Positions 1-6,438 of a stretch of DNA of 7,531 bases are shown piece by piece. Source of the DNA: Verrucomicrobia subdivision 6 bacterium BACL9 MAG-120507-bin52 (lineage in GTDB: Bacteria; Verrucomicrobiota; Verrucomicrobiia; Methylacidiphilales; Verrucolacustridaceae); contig LIBO01000043.1 in NCBI GenBank assembly GCA_001438005.1, forward strand, positions 1 through 7,531. The letters are read 5' to 3'. The translations under genes and the position numbers were made by a program. Every line of letters begins with the position of its first letter. Position 1 is the stretch's first letter. A model generated the notes under the pieces. The model searched no databases. It was not told the DNA's origin and saw nothing but the letters and a program-made list of their open reading frames with translations.

Positions 1-257
1 GTGAGGATGCCGAGGGAATCATTGAGGAGGTCGCATCTATTCAGGGCGTTGAGGTAGGTTCTCTCTTTGAATTCATGCCGGACGGCGGGCTCCGTGTCAG
101 TCTTCGGAGTAAAGGAAAAGTGGACGTCAACGCCATCGCCTCCTCTTTCGGTGGCGGTGGCCATAAAGCCGCTGCTGGAATTCGCTTTGCCAAAGATGCC
201 GAAAAGAATCGCGATCTCGTTCTCGCCGCCATCTCCCATTCGGTTGCCTCTCTCTAA
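1..257 (+). CDS. nrnA: DHH/DHHA1 family phosphoesterase, NrnA-type (3' end only)
   Basis: This is the last 84 codons of a gene that enters from the left edge; the first whole codon is at 3 and the stop is TAA at 255-257. The visible part is a DHHA1 domain. Its glycine-rich motif GGGGHKAAAG (visible residues 50-59) is the hallmark that binds substrate in NrnA-like oligoribonucleases/pAp phosphatases. It is preceded by the usual stretch G-L-R-V-S-L-R-S-K and V-D-V-N-A-I-A. The family degrades short RNA oligonucleotides and dephosphorylates 3'-phosphoadenosine 5'-phosphate in the cytoplasm. The catalytic DHH domain lies outside the window, so activity cannot be judged. Position directly before truB and ribF matches the common rbfA-nrnA-truB-ribF order and supports NrnA over RecJ or other DHH proteins, although the DHHA1 motif alone does not separate them. 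Confidence 0.85.
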   Translation, partial: EDAEGIIEEVASIQGVEVGSLFEFMPDGGLRVSLRSKGKVDVNAIASSFGGGGHKAAAGIRFAKDAEKNRDLVLAAISHSVASL

Positions 258-337
258 GATTAGCCTTCCCCCAGCCTTGCTATTCCTGCCCATTCTTACC
301 ATTCTTTCTCCCTAACCTTTGGTTCCAACCCAAACCT
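258..337 (+). other. Pyrimidine-rich nrnA-truB spacer without a clear ribosome binding site
   Basis: This 80-bp gap is strongly C/T-biased on the + strand. The bases just before the truB ATG (aacccaaacct) contain no GGAG-like core. I see no hairpin followed by a T-run, and no convincing -35/-10 pair. The simplest reading is that truB is cotranscribed with nrnA and translated from a leader lacking a Shine-Dalgarno sequence. Confidence 0.5.
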
Positions 338-1057
338 ATGATCCCTCAACTCGACGGCCTGCTCTTGGTCGATAAACCTCCCGGCCGCACCTCCCACGAC
401 ATCGTCGACTTCGTCCGCCGCCGCTTCCATCAACGCAAAGTTGGCCACTGTGGCACGCTCGACCCTATCGCCACCGGCCTCCTCATGCTCGTCGTCGGTC
501 GAGCCACCCGCGTCCAAGACCTGCTCATGGCCGAAGACAAGGAGTACGAAGGAACTCTCAAACTCGGCGAAACCACCGATACCCAAGACGCGGCCGGAAA
601 AGTGCTCGAGTCCCGCCCCGTCCCCCCGCTCGACCCCCCCGCCATTCAGGCCGCCTTCGAAAAGTTTGCCGGGGAGTTCGATCAGATCCCTCCCATGGTC
701 TCCGCTATCAAAAAAGATGGCGTCCCCCTCTACAAACTGGCTCGAGAGGGCAAGACGATCGATCGTCCTCCCCGCCGCGTTCGCATCGACAAATATGAGA
801 TCCTCGAGATCGCCCTCCCCACCGTCCGATTCAAAATTCACTGCACCAAAGGTTTCTATGTCCGCACCTACTGTCACGATCTCGGCGCACTTCTCGGAGC
901 CGGGGGCCACATGTCCGCCCTCATCCGCACTCGCTCGGGCAATTTCGAGCTCAGCAAAGCCGTCCGCTGGGCGGATCTGGAAACCGCCGAGGGGGTCGAC
1001 TACCTCGCCCGCCACCTCATCTCGTTACCCGAGATCTCTCGCATCCGTCGCACGTGA
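338..1057 (+). CDS. truB: tRNA pseudouridine(55) synthase TruB
   Basis: TruB isomerises U55 to pseudouridine in the T-loop of nearly all tRNAs, in the cytoplasm. The 239-residue product opens with the family N-terminus (G-L-L-L-V-D-K-P-P-G-R-T-S-H, residues 7-20). Motif II GHCGTLDPIATGLL (36-49) contains the catalytic Asp42. Tyr70 lies in the conserved K-E-Y, and motif III KGFYVRTYCHDLG (171-183) carries the conserved Arg176. At 239 aa it is shorter than the ~310-aa E. coli enzyme and ends soon after the catalytic fold, so it seems to lack the C-terminal PUA-like domain, as in a known class of shorter bacterial TruBs. The ATG at 338 is chosen because it places the N-terminal motif at the usual distance, although no Shine-Dalgarno is evident. 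The stop TGA overlaps the ribF GTG start. Confidence 0.96.
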   Translation: MIPQLDGLLLVDKPPGRTSHDIVDFVRRRFHQRKVGHCGTLDPIATGLLMLVVGRATRVQDLLMAEDKEYEGTLKLGETTDTQDAAGKVLESRPVPPLDPPAIQAAFEKFAGEFDQIPPMVSAIKKDGVPLYKLAREGKTIDRPPRRVRIDKYEILEIALPTVRFKIHCTKGFYVRTYCHDLGALLGAGGHMSALIRTRSGNFELSKAVRWADLETAEGVDYLARHLISLPEISRIRRT

Positions 1058-1968
1058 ATCGAGTCGACTCTCTCTCCCCATCCCCCTTGGGGAACTCCAT
1101 CCGGCACCTTGCCCTTGGTTTTTTTGACGGCCTCCACCTCGGCCATCAACGGGTCATTTTCGGAGGAACCATTCCCCACCTCCCGAACGCCACCGCCGTT
1201 CTCACCTTTCGGGATCATCCTCTCTCCATTTTGCATCCTGAAAAACACCCCGCCCTCATCACCGGCCTGCCCCATAAGCTCCGCCTTCTCGATCGCTGGC
1301 AAATCAATCTGACCATTGCCCTGCCTTTCGACTCCGAGCGATCACAACAATCACCCGCCGCCTTTCTCGAGGAACTCACCCTTGCTTTCCCCGCCCTGCA
1401 AACCGTCTCGGTCGGCCCCAACTGGCGCTTCGGGAACAAGCGCTCGGGAGATGTCCCGATGCTGTCCGACTGGTGCGAACAATCTTCCATCACCCTCGAT
1501 AACCCCGCCCCCGTCCTCTACGAAGGAGAGCGTATCAGTAGCAGCCGCATCCGTGCCGCCATTCAATCCGGCAAACTCACCGACGCCTCCGCGATGTTGG
1601 GCCGCCCGTTTACTATTCTTGGAAGAGTCAAAACGGGCGAGGGGCGAGGCCACGATCTTGGCTATCCCACCGCGAACTTGGCGACCGAAGATGAGTGCCT
1701 TCCTCCGAACGGTGTGTACGCCGGTCGGGCTTGTCTGGCCGACGGCTCATTTCATCTTGCCGCCATCAATCTAGGCACCTGCCCCACGTTCGGAGGTAAA
1801 AACCGCAATATCGAAGCCCACCTGCCCAAATTTTCCGGCCAACTCGTCGGCCAGGAGATCGACTTAGAATTTCATCGTTATCTTCGTCCCGAAAAGAAGT
1901 TTCCCGACGCCCGCTCCCTCTCCGATCAGATCCGGAAGGACGTTGAGGCAGTCCTTACCTCAACCTAG
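1054..1968 (+). CDS. ribF: Bifunctional riboflavin kinase / FAD synthetase RibF
   Basis: RibF phosphorylates riboflavin to FMN and then adenylylates FMN to FAD in the cytoplasm. The 304-aa length is normal for the fused bacterial enzyme. The N-terminal nucleotidyltransferase domain shows GFFDGLHLGHQ (22-32, with the HxGH motif at 28-31), TFRDHP (51-56), VGPNWRFGNKRSGD (120-133) and ISSSRIR (161-167). The C-terminal riboflavin kinase domain shows GRGHDLGYPTANL (197-209), NLGTCPTFGG (239-248) and I-E-A-H with Glu254 at the catalytic-base position. The loop reads GFFDG where many RibFs have GNFDG. The GTG at 1054 forms a 4-nt GTGA overlap with the truB stop, suggesting translational coupling; no separate Shine-Dalgarno and no FMN-riboswitch-like leader is present. 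The TAG stop (1966-1968) lies in a CTAG palindrome that also holds the stop of convergent phoU. Confidence 0.96.
   Translation: MNRVDSLSPSPLGNSIRHLALGFFDGLHLGHQRVIFGGTIPHLPNATAVLTFRDHPLSILHPEKHPALITGLPHKLRLLDRWQINLTIALPFDSERSQQSPAAFLEELTLAFPALQTVSVGPNWRFGNKRSGDVPMLSDWCEQSSITLDNPAPVLYEGERISSSRIRAAIQSGKLTDASAMLGRPFTILGRVKTGEGRGHDLGYPTANLATEDECLPPNGVYAGRACLADGSFHLAAINLGTCPTFGGKNRNIEAHLPKFSGQLVGQEIDLEFHRYLRPEKKFPDARSLSDQIRKDVEAVLTST
1942..1964. terminator. Perfect 7-bp inverted repeat at the ribF/phoU junction, possible shared 3'-end hairpin
   Basis: The arms are GTTGAGG (1942-1948) and CCTCAAC (1958-1964), separated by the 9-nt loop CAGTCCTTA. The repeat lies inside the last codons of ribF and begins immediately after the phoU stop codon on the other strand. 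Neither strand has a proper U-tract after it (CTAGACTTTCG on +, GTCCTTCCGG on -), so it is not a canonical intrinsic terminator. Because it is symmetric and sits exactly where two transcripts converge, it may act as a weak bidirectional terminator or 3'-end stabiliser. That role is inferred. Confidence 0.4.
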
Positions 1969-2681
1969 ACTTTCGAAAACTCCGACTCGTGGCGGATGTC
2001 CTGCCCCGTGTATAAATAGTAAACCTGCTCCGCAATATTCTTGGCGTGATCCGCCGCCCGCTCGAAAAACCGAGCCACCAGCATCAAATTAAGAGCCCGC
2101 GTGATCGTTTTTGGGCTCTCCACCATAAAACAGGTCAGTTCCCGCTCGAGCTGCCGATTAATGTCATCCACTCTCACATCCATCTTGATAATATCGGCAC
2201 ACTTTTCTGGCGTAATTTCCACAAAAGCATCCGTGGCCCCACGGATCATGGCCAACACATCCGCACCCATTCTGGGAATATCCAAAAGCGGTTTCAGCGG
2301 TGGCTCATCCATCAAAATCAAACTACGCCGGGCGATCGAAACCGCTTGATCCCCAATCCGCTCCAAATCGCTCGAGAGTTTGGAGGCCGCCAGCATCAAG
2401 CGACAAGCCAATGCCACCGGGGCTTGGGTGGCCATAAATCCTGCGACCAACTCATCCACCTCCACTTCTAGTCGATCAATCTCCTTATCGTCCTGAATCG
2501 CTTTGTTTGCTTTTTCCGCACTTCGCTCCACCAAAGATTCCAAAGCCAACTGCAAATTGGTGTGAGCCAGACTGGCCATTTTCAGCAAGGTCTCTCGCAG
2601 GACCAGCAGGTCGCCTCGAAAGTAACTTCGCACCCTCTCTAGCTTTTCCTCGGTCGCCTCCAAAATAGGGGCATTCATCAC
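1965..2681 (-). CDS. phoU: Phosphate signalling/transport regulator PhoU
   Basis: PhoU is a cytoplasmic protein that links the PstSCAB transporter to the PhoR kinase and represses Pho genes when phosphate is ample. The 238-aa product (counting from GTG) is all-helical in appearance and shows the two-fold PhoU repeat. Repeat one has D-D-K-E-I-D-R-L-E (64-72) and KLSSDLERIGDQAVSIAR (101-118). Repeat two has M-D-V-R-V-D-D-I-N-R (167-176) and FFERAADHAKNIAEQV (205-220). These E-R-x-x-D motifs form the metal-cluster sites of the family. It lies 45 nt after pstB, as last gene of the operon. Two adjacent starts are possible: GTG at 2681, 10 nt after GAGGGAG, or ATG at 2678, 13 nt after it. GTG has the better spacing and ATG the better codon, and the proteins differ by one residue. 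The TAG stop overlaps the ribF stop by 4 nt. Confidence 0.95.
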   Translation of the reverse strand: MMNAPILEATEEKLERVRSYFRGDLLVLRETLLKMASLAHTNLQLALESLVERSAEKANKAIQDDKEIDRLEVEVDELVAGFMATQAPVALACRLMLAASKLSSDLERIGDQAVSIARRSLILMDEPPLKPLLDIPRMGADVLAMIRGATDAFVEITPEKCADIIKMDVRVDDINRQLERELTCFMVESPKTITRALNLMLVARFFERAADHAKNIAEQVYYLYTGQDIRHESEFSKV

Positions 2682-2691
2682 TTAACTGCTA

Positions 2692-2698
2692 CTCCCTC
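2692..2698 (-). promoter_or_regulatory. Shine-Dalgarno of phoU
   Basis: GAGGGAG on the - strand lies 10 nt before GTG 2681 and 13 nt before ATG 2678. It is the strongest ribosome binding site in the window. It is directly preceded by a run of seven C (2705 to 2699), which could fold back on the GGGA core (TCCC at 2706-2703 with GGGA at 2696-2693) and partly mask it. Confidence 0.6.
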
Positions 2699-2726
2699 GG
2701 GGGGGAATGTCAACGGGTTGTTCCCA

Positions 2727-3551
2727 CTATCCGAATCTGCCCGAGATATAATCCTCCGTCTGGGGCTTGGCCGGATTGGTAAACATCCGGTTCGTCTCCC
2801 CAAACTCAATCAACTCGCCCAAATACATAAATGCGGTCATGTCGGAGATACGCCCCGCTTGCTGGAGGTTGTGGGTCACGATCATCACCGTGACCCGTTT
2901 TTTTAATTCCACAATCAGCTCCTCAATCTTCGACGTGGCAATCGGATCCAGCGCACTGGTCGGTTCATCGAACAGAACCACGTCCGGATCGGTCGCAATC
3001 GCCCGGGCAATACACAGTCTCTGCTGTTGCCCCCCCGAAAGATTGTGCGCCATCTGATGCAATCGGTTCTTCGCCTCATCCCAAAGGGCCGCCTCCCGCA
3101 GGGCCTTCTCCACTTTTTCATCCAGCTCTCTCCTTTGATTCACCCCCTGCAAACGCAATCCGTAAGCCACATTCTCATAGATGCTTTTGGGAAATGGATT
3201 CGGTTTTTGAAAGACCATACCAAAACGCATCCGGACCTGAATGGGATCCACCTCAGGGGCGATAATATCGGTCCCATCGGGCTGCACACGAATCGCCCCC
3301 TCATAGCGGTTGCCGGGGTAGAGATCGTGCATTCGATTCATGCAACGCAATAAAGTGGTTTTGCCACAGCCCGACGGCCCGATCAAAGCGGTCACCTGCA
3401 GGGCAGGCACGTCCATCGATATACTTCGCAAAACCTGATGGTTTCCGTAAAAGAAATTCAAACCCTGGATCTGAACTTTAATCGCTGCTGGGGCATCGGA
3501 GGTTGTCGTCTCAGATCCGGCCGAGGGTTGAGGCACAGGGGGGAGGCTCAC
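2727..3551 (-). CDS. pstB: Phosphate ABC transporter ATP-binding protein PstB
   Basis: PstB is the cytoplasmic ATPase that powers phosphate import through PstC/PstA. From GTG 3551 the product is 274 aa, close to the family norm. It carries Walker A GPSGCGKTT (58-66), the Q-loop in V-F-Q-K-P-N-P-F-P (Gln115), signature LSGGQQQR (171-178), Walker B VVLFDEP (191-197, catalytic Glu196) and the switch His227 in V-T-H-N. The VFQKPNPFP and YENVAYG stretches are typical of PstB rather than other ABC ATPases. The reading frame stays open upstream to 3683, but a start there would add 44 unrelated residues buried in pstA. GTG 3551 gives a GTGA overlap with the pstA stop and has AGAGGA 10 nt upstream. 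Residues 1-24 form a Pro/Ser/Thr-rich tail before the ABC fold. A GTG at codon 6 (3536) is a less likely alternative. Confidence 0.96.
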   Translation of the reverse strand: MSLPPVPQPSAGSETTTSDAPAAIKVQIQGLNFFYGNHQVLRSISMDVPALQVTALIGPSGCGKTTLLRCMNRMHDLYPGNRYEGAIRVQPDGTDIIAPEVDPIQVRMRFGMVFQKPNPFPKSIYENVAYGLRLQGVNQRRELDEKVEKALREAALWDEAKNRLHQMAHNLSGGQQQRLCIARAIATDPDVVLFDEPTSALDPIATSKIEELIVELKKRVTVMIVTHNLQQAGRISDMTAFMYLGELIEFGETNRMFTNPAKPQTEDYISGRFG

Positions 3552-4498
3552 CAGGTGATATTCCTCTGGGCTCGCCGTCGGAGCAAGATCGCCGCCGCAT
3601 TCATACTCAGGGTGATCACCATCAAAATGAGCCCGGCCGCGGCCGCATTCGACTGAAACTCCTCCCCGGGTCGAGAAACCCAATTAAACATCTGGATCGG
3701 CAAAGCCGTAAACGGGGAAAAAAGCCACTCGCCTGACACAAAAGGGGCGTGCGAAATCAACGGCGCCGGGGGGAGAAAAGCAATGAAGGTCAACGCCCCA
3801 ATCGTAATCAATGGCGCACTCTCTCCGATCGCCCGCGACATCGCCAGGATCACTCCCGTGGCAATTCCCCCCGTCGAATAAGGGAGAAGATGGTGCCAGA
3901 CCGCTTGCCACTTCGTGGCCCCCAAAGCAAAAGCCGCCTCCCGGATGCTGGAGGGAATCGTTCGCAAAGATTCCCTCGTGGCCACAATCACGATCGGTAA
4001 CACCAGGCAGCCCAAGGCCAACCCTCCGGCCAAAAGACTTTGCCCAAAACGAAACTGGTAGACAAAAAGCCCCAAGGCCATCAATCCATAGAGAATCGAC
4101 GGCACCCCCGCCAAATTGGCGATGTTGATCTCGACAAAATCAGTCCATCTATTTTTCGAGGCGTACTCCTCCAGATAAATCCCCGCCGCCACCCCAAAGG
4201 GAATCGCCGCACTGGCCGTGACCAACATCAAAAGCAGTGTCCCCACCCAAGCCGAGAGAATGCCCGCCTCCCCCGCCCGCCGGGACGGAAACGAACTCAT
4301 AAACTGCCAGTCGATCCGCGCCAACCCGTTCATCGCTAAATTCAGCAATAAAATTCCGAGGATCCCTAAGGTCGCCAGCGTCAAAAGGAATCCCAGCCGA
4401 CGAAAGTTGCGGTCGATCGTTCCTCGGCGATGCGCCCGTCCCTCCTGCTGCTTCTGGTACGGCTCAGGTCGCACGGTGAAATCTCTTTCGTAAGACAT
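3548..4498 (-). CDS. pstA: Phosphate ABC transporter permease PstA
   Basis: PstA is one of the two inner-membrane channel subunits of the Pst importer. The 316-aa product has a charged cytoplasmic N-terminus of about 35 residues. About six hydrophobic segments follow, near 36-56, 81-108, 128-147, 152-174, 207-236 and 286-306. The ABC-permease EAA loop REAAFALGATKWQAVWHHLLP spans residues 186-206 and contacts PstB. The SRAIGESAPL motif (221-230) and the extracytoplasmic loop before the last segment are typical of PstA. Its start overlaps the end of pstC by 35 nt and its TGA stop overlaps the pstB start, so translation is probably coupled throughout. No Shine-Dalgarno precedes ATG 4498. An in-frame GTG at 4474 (codon 9), with a purine-rich stretch before it, would reduce the overlap to 11 nt and cannot be excluded. 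Confidence 0.95.
   Translation of the reverse strand: MSYERDFTVRPEPYQKQQEGRAHRRGTIDRNFRRLGFLLTLATLGILGILLLNLAMNGLARIDWQFMSSFPSRRAGEAGILSAWVGTLLLMLVTASAAIPFGVAAGIYLEEYASKNRWTDFVEINIANLAGVPSILYGLMALGLFVYQFRFGQSLLAGGLALGCLVLPIVIVATRESLRTIPSSIREAAFALGATKWQAVWHHLLPYSTGGIATGVILAMSRAIGESAPLITIGALTFIAFLPPAPLISHAPFVSGEWLFSPFTALPIQMFNWVSRPGEEFQSNAAAAGLILMVITLSMNAAAILLRRRAQRNITW
3562..3567 (-). promoter_or_regulatory. Shine-Dalgarno supporting the pstB GTG start
   Basis: AGAGGA on the - strand, inside the 3' end of pstA, lies 10 nt before GTG 3551. It decides between this start and the much longer open frame beginning at 3683. Confidence 0.5.
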
Positions 4499-5372
4499 GC
4501 CCGGCCAGATTAAAGCCCAGCGTCATCAGAAATAGGACCGCGCCCGCGGCAAAGATCGACTGATAGCCAATGCTTCCATGGGGCAGATCCCCCAAGCTGA
4601 CCTGCACAATAAAAGCGGTCACGGTGGCGGCCGATTCAAGCGGATTAAACGTCATCTTCGGCTGCAATCCCGCCGCAATCGCCACAATCATCGTCTCTCC
4701 CACCGCTCGGGAAATCGCGAGCACATACGCTGCGGCCAATCCGGAAAAAGCACCCGGGAAGACCACCCTGACCGCCACCCCCAGTTTCCCATCCCCCAGA
4801 GCAAACGCCCCCTCCCGCAACAGCATCGGCACACTCCGCATGGCATCTTCTCCCAAAGAGGTGACATACGGCACGATCATCACGCCCATGATCAACCCGG
4901 CACTCAACATCGAAAACTGAGGTAGATCCGGAAAGATTTTTTGCAAAATGGGCGTCAAGGTAAGGAGGGCAAAGTACCCGTACACCACCGTCGGCACCGC
5001 ACTGAGCAACTCCAACATCGGCTTCACCCAATCCCTAAACTTCGGTTCGGCAAACTCGCTCAAGTAAATCGCCAAAATCGTCCCCAACGGAATCGCCACC
5101 AAAAGAGCCACTCCTGTGGTCACCAAAGTTCCCGCTAACAGCGCCCCAATCCCATATTGCGGCTGGGCAAAGAGGGGCGTCCACATCGTGTCCTGAAAAA
5201 GCCGAATCAGGGGAACTTCCCGAAAAAAGGGCCACGACTCGGTCACCAAGGTGAGGACGATGCCAAACGTCACCAAGACCGATGCCCAACCTCCCGCCCG
5301 GAGAACCCACACCATGAAACTCTCCACCGTTTTGTCCAAACGACGGGAGGATGGGGGCGGGGAAACTTCCAT
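4464..5372 (-). CDS. pstC: Phosphate ABC transporter permease PstC
   Basis: PstC is the partner inner-membrane channel subunit of PstA. The 302-aa protein has about six hydrophobic segments (near 25-46, 78-105, 118-142, 154-173, 208-235 and 272-293). The EAA loop, residues 186-206 from R-E-G-A-F-A-L-G-D through V-V-F-P, docks on PstB. Other PstC features are LSAVPTVVYGYFAL (123-136), the loop motif S-L-G-E-D-A-M-R-S-V-P (172-182) and SRAVGETMIV (221-230). PstC is separated from PstA by these motifs and by the usual order pstS-pstC-pstA-pstB. ATG 5372 follows the pstS stop by only 4 nt (TAG TCGC ATG) with no clear Shine-Dalgarno, suggesting reinitiation after pstS. The 3' end overlaps pstA by 35 nt. 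Confidence 0.95.
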   Translation of the reverse strand: MEVSPPPSSRRLDKTVESFMVWVLRAGGWASVLVTFGIVLTLVTESWPFFREVPLIRLFQDTMWTPLFAQPQYGIGALLAGTLVTTGVALLVAIPLGTILAIYLSEFAEPKFRDWVKPMLELLSAVPTVVYGYFALLTLTPILQKIFPDLPQFSMLSAGLIMGVMIVPYVTSLGEDAMRSVPMLLREGAFALGDGKLGVAVRVVFPGAFSGLAAAYVLAISRAVGETMIVAIAAGLQPKMTFNPLESAATVTAFIVQVSLGDLPHGSIGYQSIFAAGAVLFLMTLGFNLAGHVLRKRFHRAT

Positions 5373-5376
5373 GCGA

Positions 5377-6375
5377 CTACTTGGTCAGGGGTCGATCCAA
5401 AATCTCGCCAATCGGCACCGCCATATCCCCGTGCCCCGCAAACGCCGTGCCGCACTCTTTTTTCTCGAAACGTGCTTTCACGCGAACATAGGCCGCCGCG
5501 GGCAAGGGAATGTACTTCACCTCTTGGGCCAGGGTCTCGACATGCTTCAAGTAAAACTCAACGAAACTTTTCACCTCCGGTTTTTCCAAGGACTTCACAT
5601 TCACGTATAAAAAAAGCGGCCGAGAGAGCGGATTGTAAACCCCCTGCAGCACCGCCTCCTCCGACGGTTTGGTGGCAGGTTTTTTCTTCTCATCCCACTC
5701 CACCGCCAAAGCCTTTAACCGTTTCTGATGCGCCACATAGTACGCAAAGCCCATATACCCCAACGCGTACTTGTCTCCCTCCACTCCTTGCACCAACACA
5801 TTGTCGTCCTCACTCGCCGTGTAATCTCCCCGGCTGTCTTTGCTCTTTTGGTTGATCGCCTCCGTAAAGTAGTCAAAGGTCCCCGAGTCCGACCCCGCTC
5901 CGTACAACTTGATCGCCTTGTCGGGCCACTCCGGCCGAATCTGATTCCACTTCAGAATTTTTCCCTGCGCCGCTGGCTCCCAGATTTTTTTTAGCTCCGA
6001 TACCTGGATGGAATCGACCCAATCGTTTTTTGCGTTCACCACCACCGTCAACGCATCATAGGCAATCGGGAGCTCGAGATATTCGATTCCACTTTGCTTG
6101 GCCGCGTCCATCTCCGATTGCAAAATCGGCCGGCTCGCGTTCTGTACATCCGTTTCCCCACGCGCGAACTTTTTAAACCCCCCACCCGTACCCGAAATCC
6201 CCACCGTGACCCTCGTGCCTGTCTCTTTTTGGAAATCCTCCGCCGCCCCCTCCGTGATCGGGTACACCGTGCTCGAGCCATCAATCTTCACTACCCCTCC
6301 CGCCAACGCAACCTGCCCCAGCACCGCCACGCTGCAGATCAGAGCCCCAAGAGGCTTTGGAAAATTTAAAATCAT
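5377..6375 (-). CDS. pstS: Phosphate ABC transporter periplasmic substrate-binding protein PstS
   Basis: PstS captures inorganic phosphate outside the inner membrane and delivers it to PstC/PstA. The 332-aa product starts with a Sec signal peptide: Lys7, a hydrophobic core (about 9-22), then V-A-L-A with likely cleavage after Ala25. There is no lipobox Cys at the cleavage site, so a soluble periplasmic protein is expected. Phosphate-binding loops of the PstS family are visible: GSSTVYPI (33-40), SGTGGGFKKFARGETDVQNA (61-80) followed by S-R-P-I, and GAGSDSGTFDYF (159-170). The overall pattern fits the PstS branch found widely outside Gammaproteobacteria. It is first in the transporter operon, 97 bp downstream of the kinase gene, with its own candidate promoter and PHO-box-like element. 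The ATG is immediately preceded by AGG, too close to serve as Shine-Dalgarno; an earlier TAGG, 8 nt away, is better placed. Confidence 0.96.
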   Translation of the reverse strand: MILNFPKPLGALICSVAVLGQVALAGGVVKIDGSSTVYPITEGAAEDFQKETGTRVTVGISGTGGGFKKFARGETDVQNASRPILQSEMDAAKQSGIEYLELPIAYDALTVVVNAKNDWVDSIQVSELKKIWEPAAQGKILKWNQIRPEWPDKAIKLYGAGSDSGTFDYFTEAINQKSKDSRGDYTASEDDNVLVQGVEGDKYALGYMGFAYYVAHQKRLKALAVEWDEKKKPATKPSEEAVLQGVYNPLSRPLFLYVNVKSLEKPEVKSFVEFYLKHVETLAQEVKYIPLPAAAYVRVKARFEKKECGTAFAGHGDMAVPIGEILDRPLTK

Positions 6376-6389
6376 CCTATGTGCCTATG
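6376..6389 (-). repeat. Tandem CATAGG repeat abutting the pstS start codon
   Basis: Read on the - strand, CATAGG-CA-CATAGG ends directly at the pstS ATG. The distal copy places TAGG 8 nt before the start codon, which would be a usable but weak Shine-Dalgarno. The repeat is short and may be coincidental. Confidence 0.4.
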
Positions 6390-6420
6390 GGGTCTGCCTA
6401 CTCAAGCCAAGCGATGCTTT

Positions 6421-6438
6421 GTGACAATATGATGTCAA
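6421..6438 (-). promoter_or_regulatory. PHO-box-like element upstream of pstS (candidate PhoB/PhoP site)
   Basis: The - strand reads TTGACAT CATA TTGTCAC: two 7-bp direct repeats at the 11-bp period typical of PhoB sites. Against the E. coli consensus CTGTCATAWAWCTGTCAY, 13 of 18 positions match by my count. The second repeat, TTGTCAC, is the better one. It lies 45 bp before the pstS ATG and between a PhoR-like kinase gene and the Pst operon, where such a site is expected. It can also be read as the inverted repeat TGACA-N6-TGTCA, so the binding mode is uncertain. Confidence 0.6.

Noticed and set aside
273..310. Possible promoter TTGCTA-17-CATTCT before truB
   Set aside because: Only 4/6 and 3/6 consensus matches in a C/T-rich stretch; the operon context makes a separate promoter unnecessary.
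296..1015. 239-codon open frame on the - strand covering nearly all of truB
   Set aside because: It lies antisense to a clearly conserved gene, and its composition (Gly/Glu/Asp/Ala-rich) mirrors the C-rich codon use of truB. It shows no recognisable domain; its equal length to TruB is coincidence.
441..1127. 228-codon open frame on the + strand, overlapping truB and ribF out of frame
   Set aside because: The Ser/Pro/Arg-rich translation is typical of an off-frame reading of C-rich codons; TruB and RibF motifs in the other frames are decisive.
2685..2713. TTGACA in the pstB-phoU gap as a phoU promoter or second PHO box
   Set aside because: There is no acceptable -10 at 16-18 nt and no second repeat at the 11-bp period; only a half-site is present.
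3552..3683. Upstream extension of the pstB frame to 3683
   Set aside because: The extra 44 residues are out-of-frame pstA sequence with no similarity to PstB N-termini; GTG 3551 with AGAGGA upstream and the GTGA overlap is the better start.
5157..5855. 232-codon open frame on the + strand opposite pstC and pstS
   Set aside because: It spans two well-supported genes on the other strand; its Pro/Arg/His/Thr-rich translation has no domain features.
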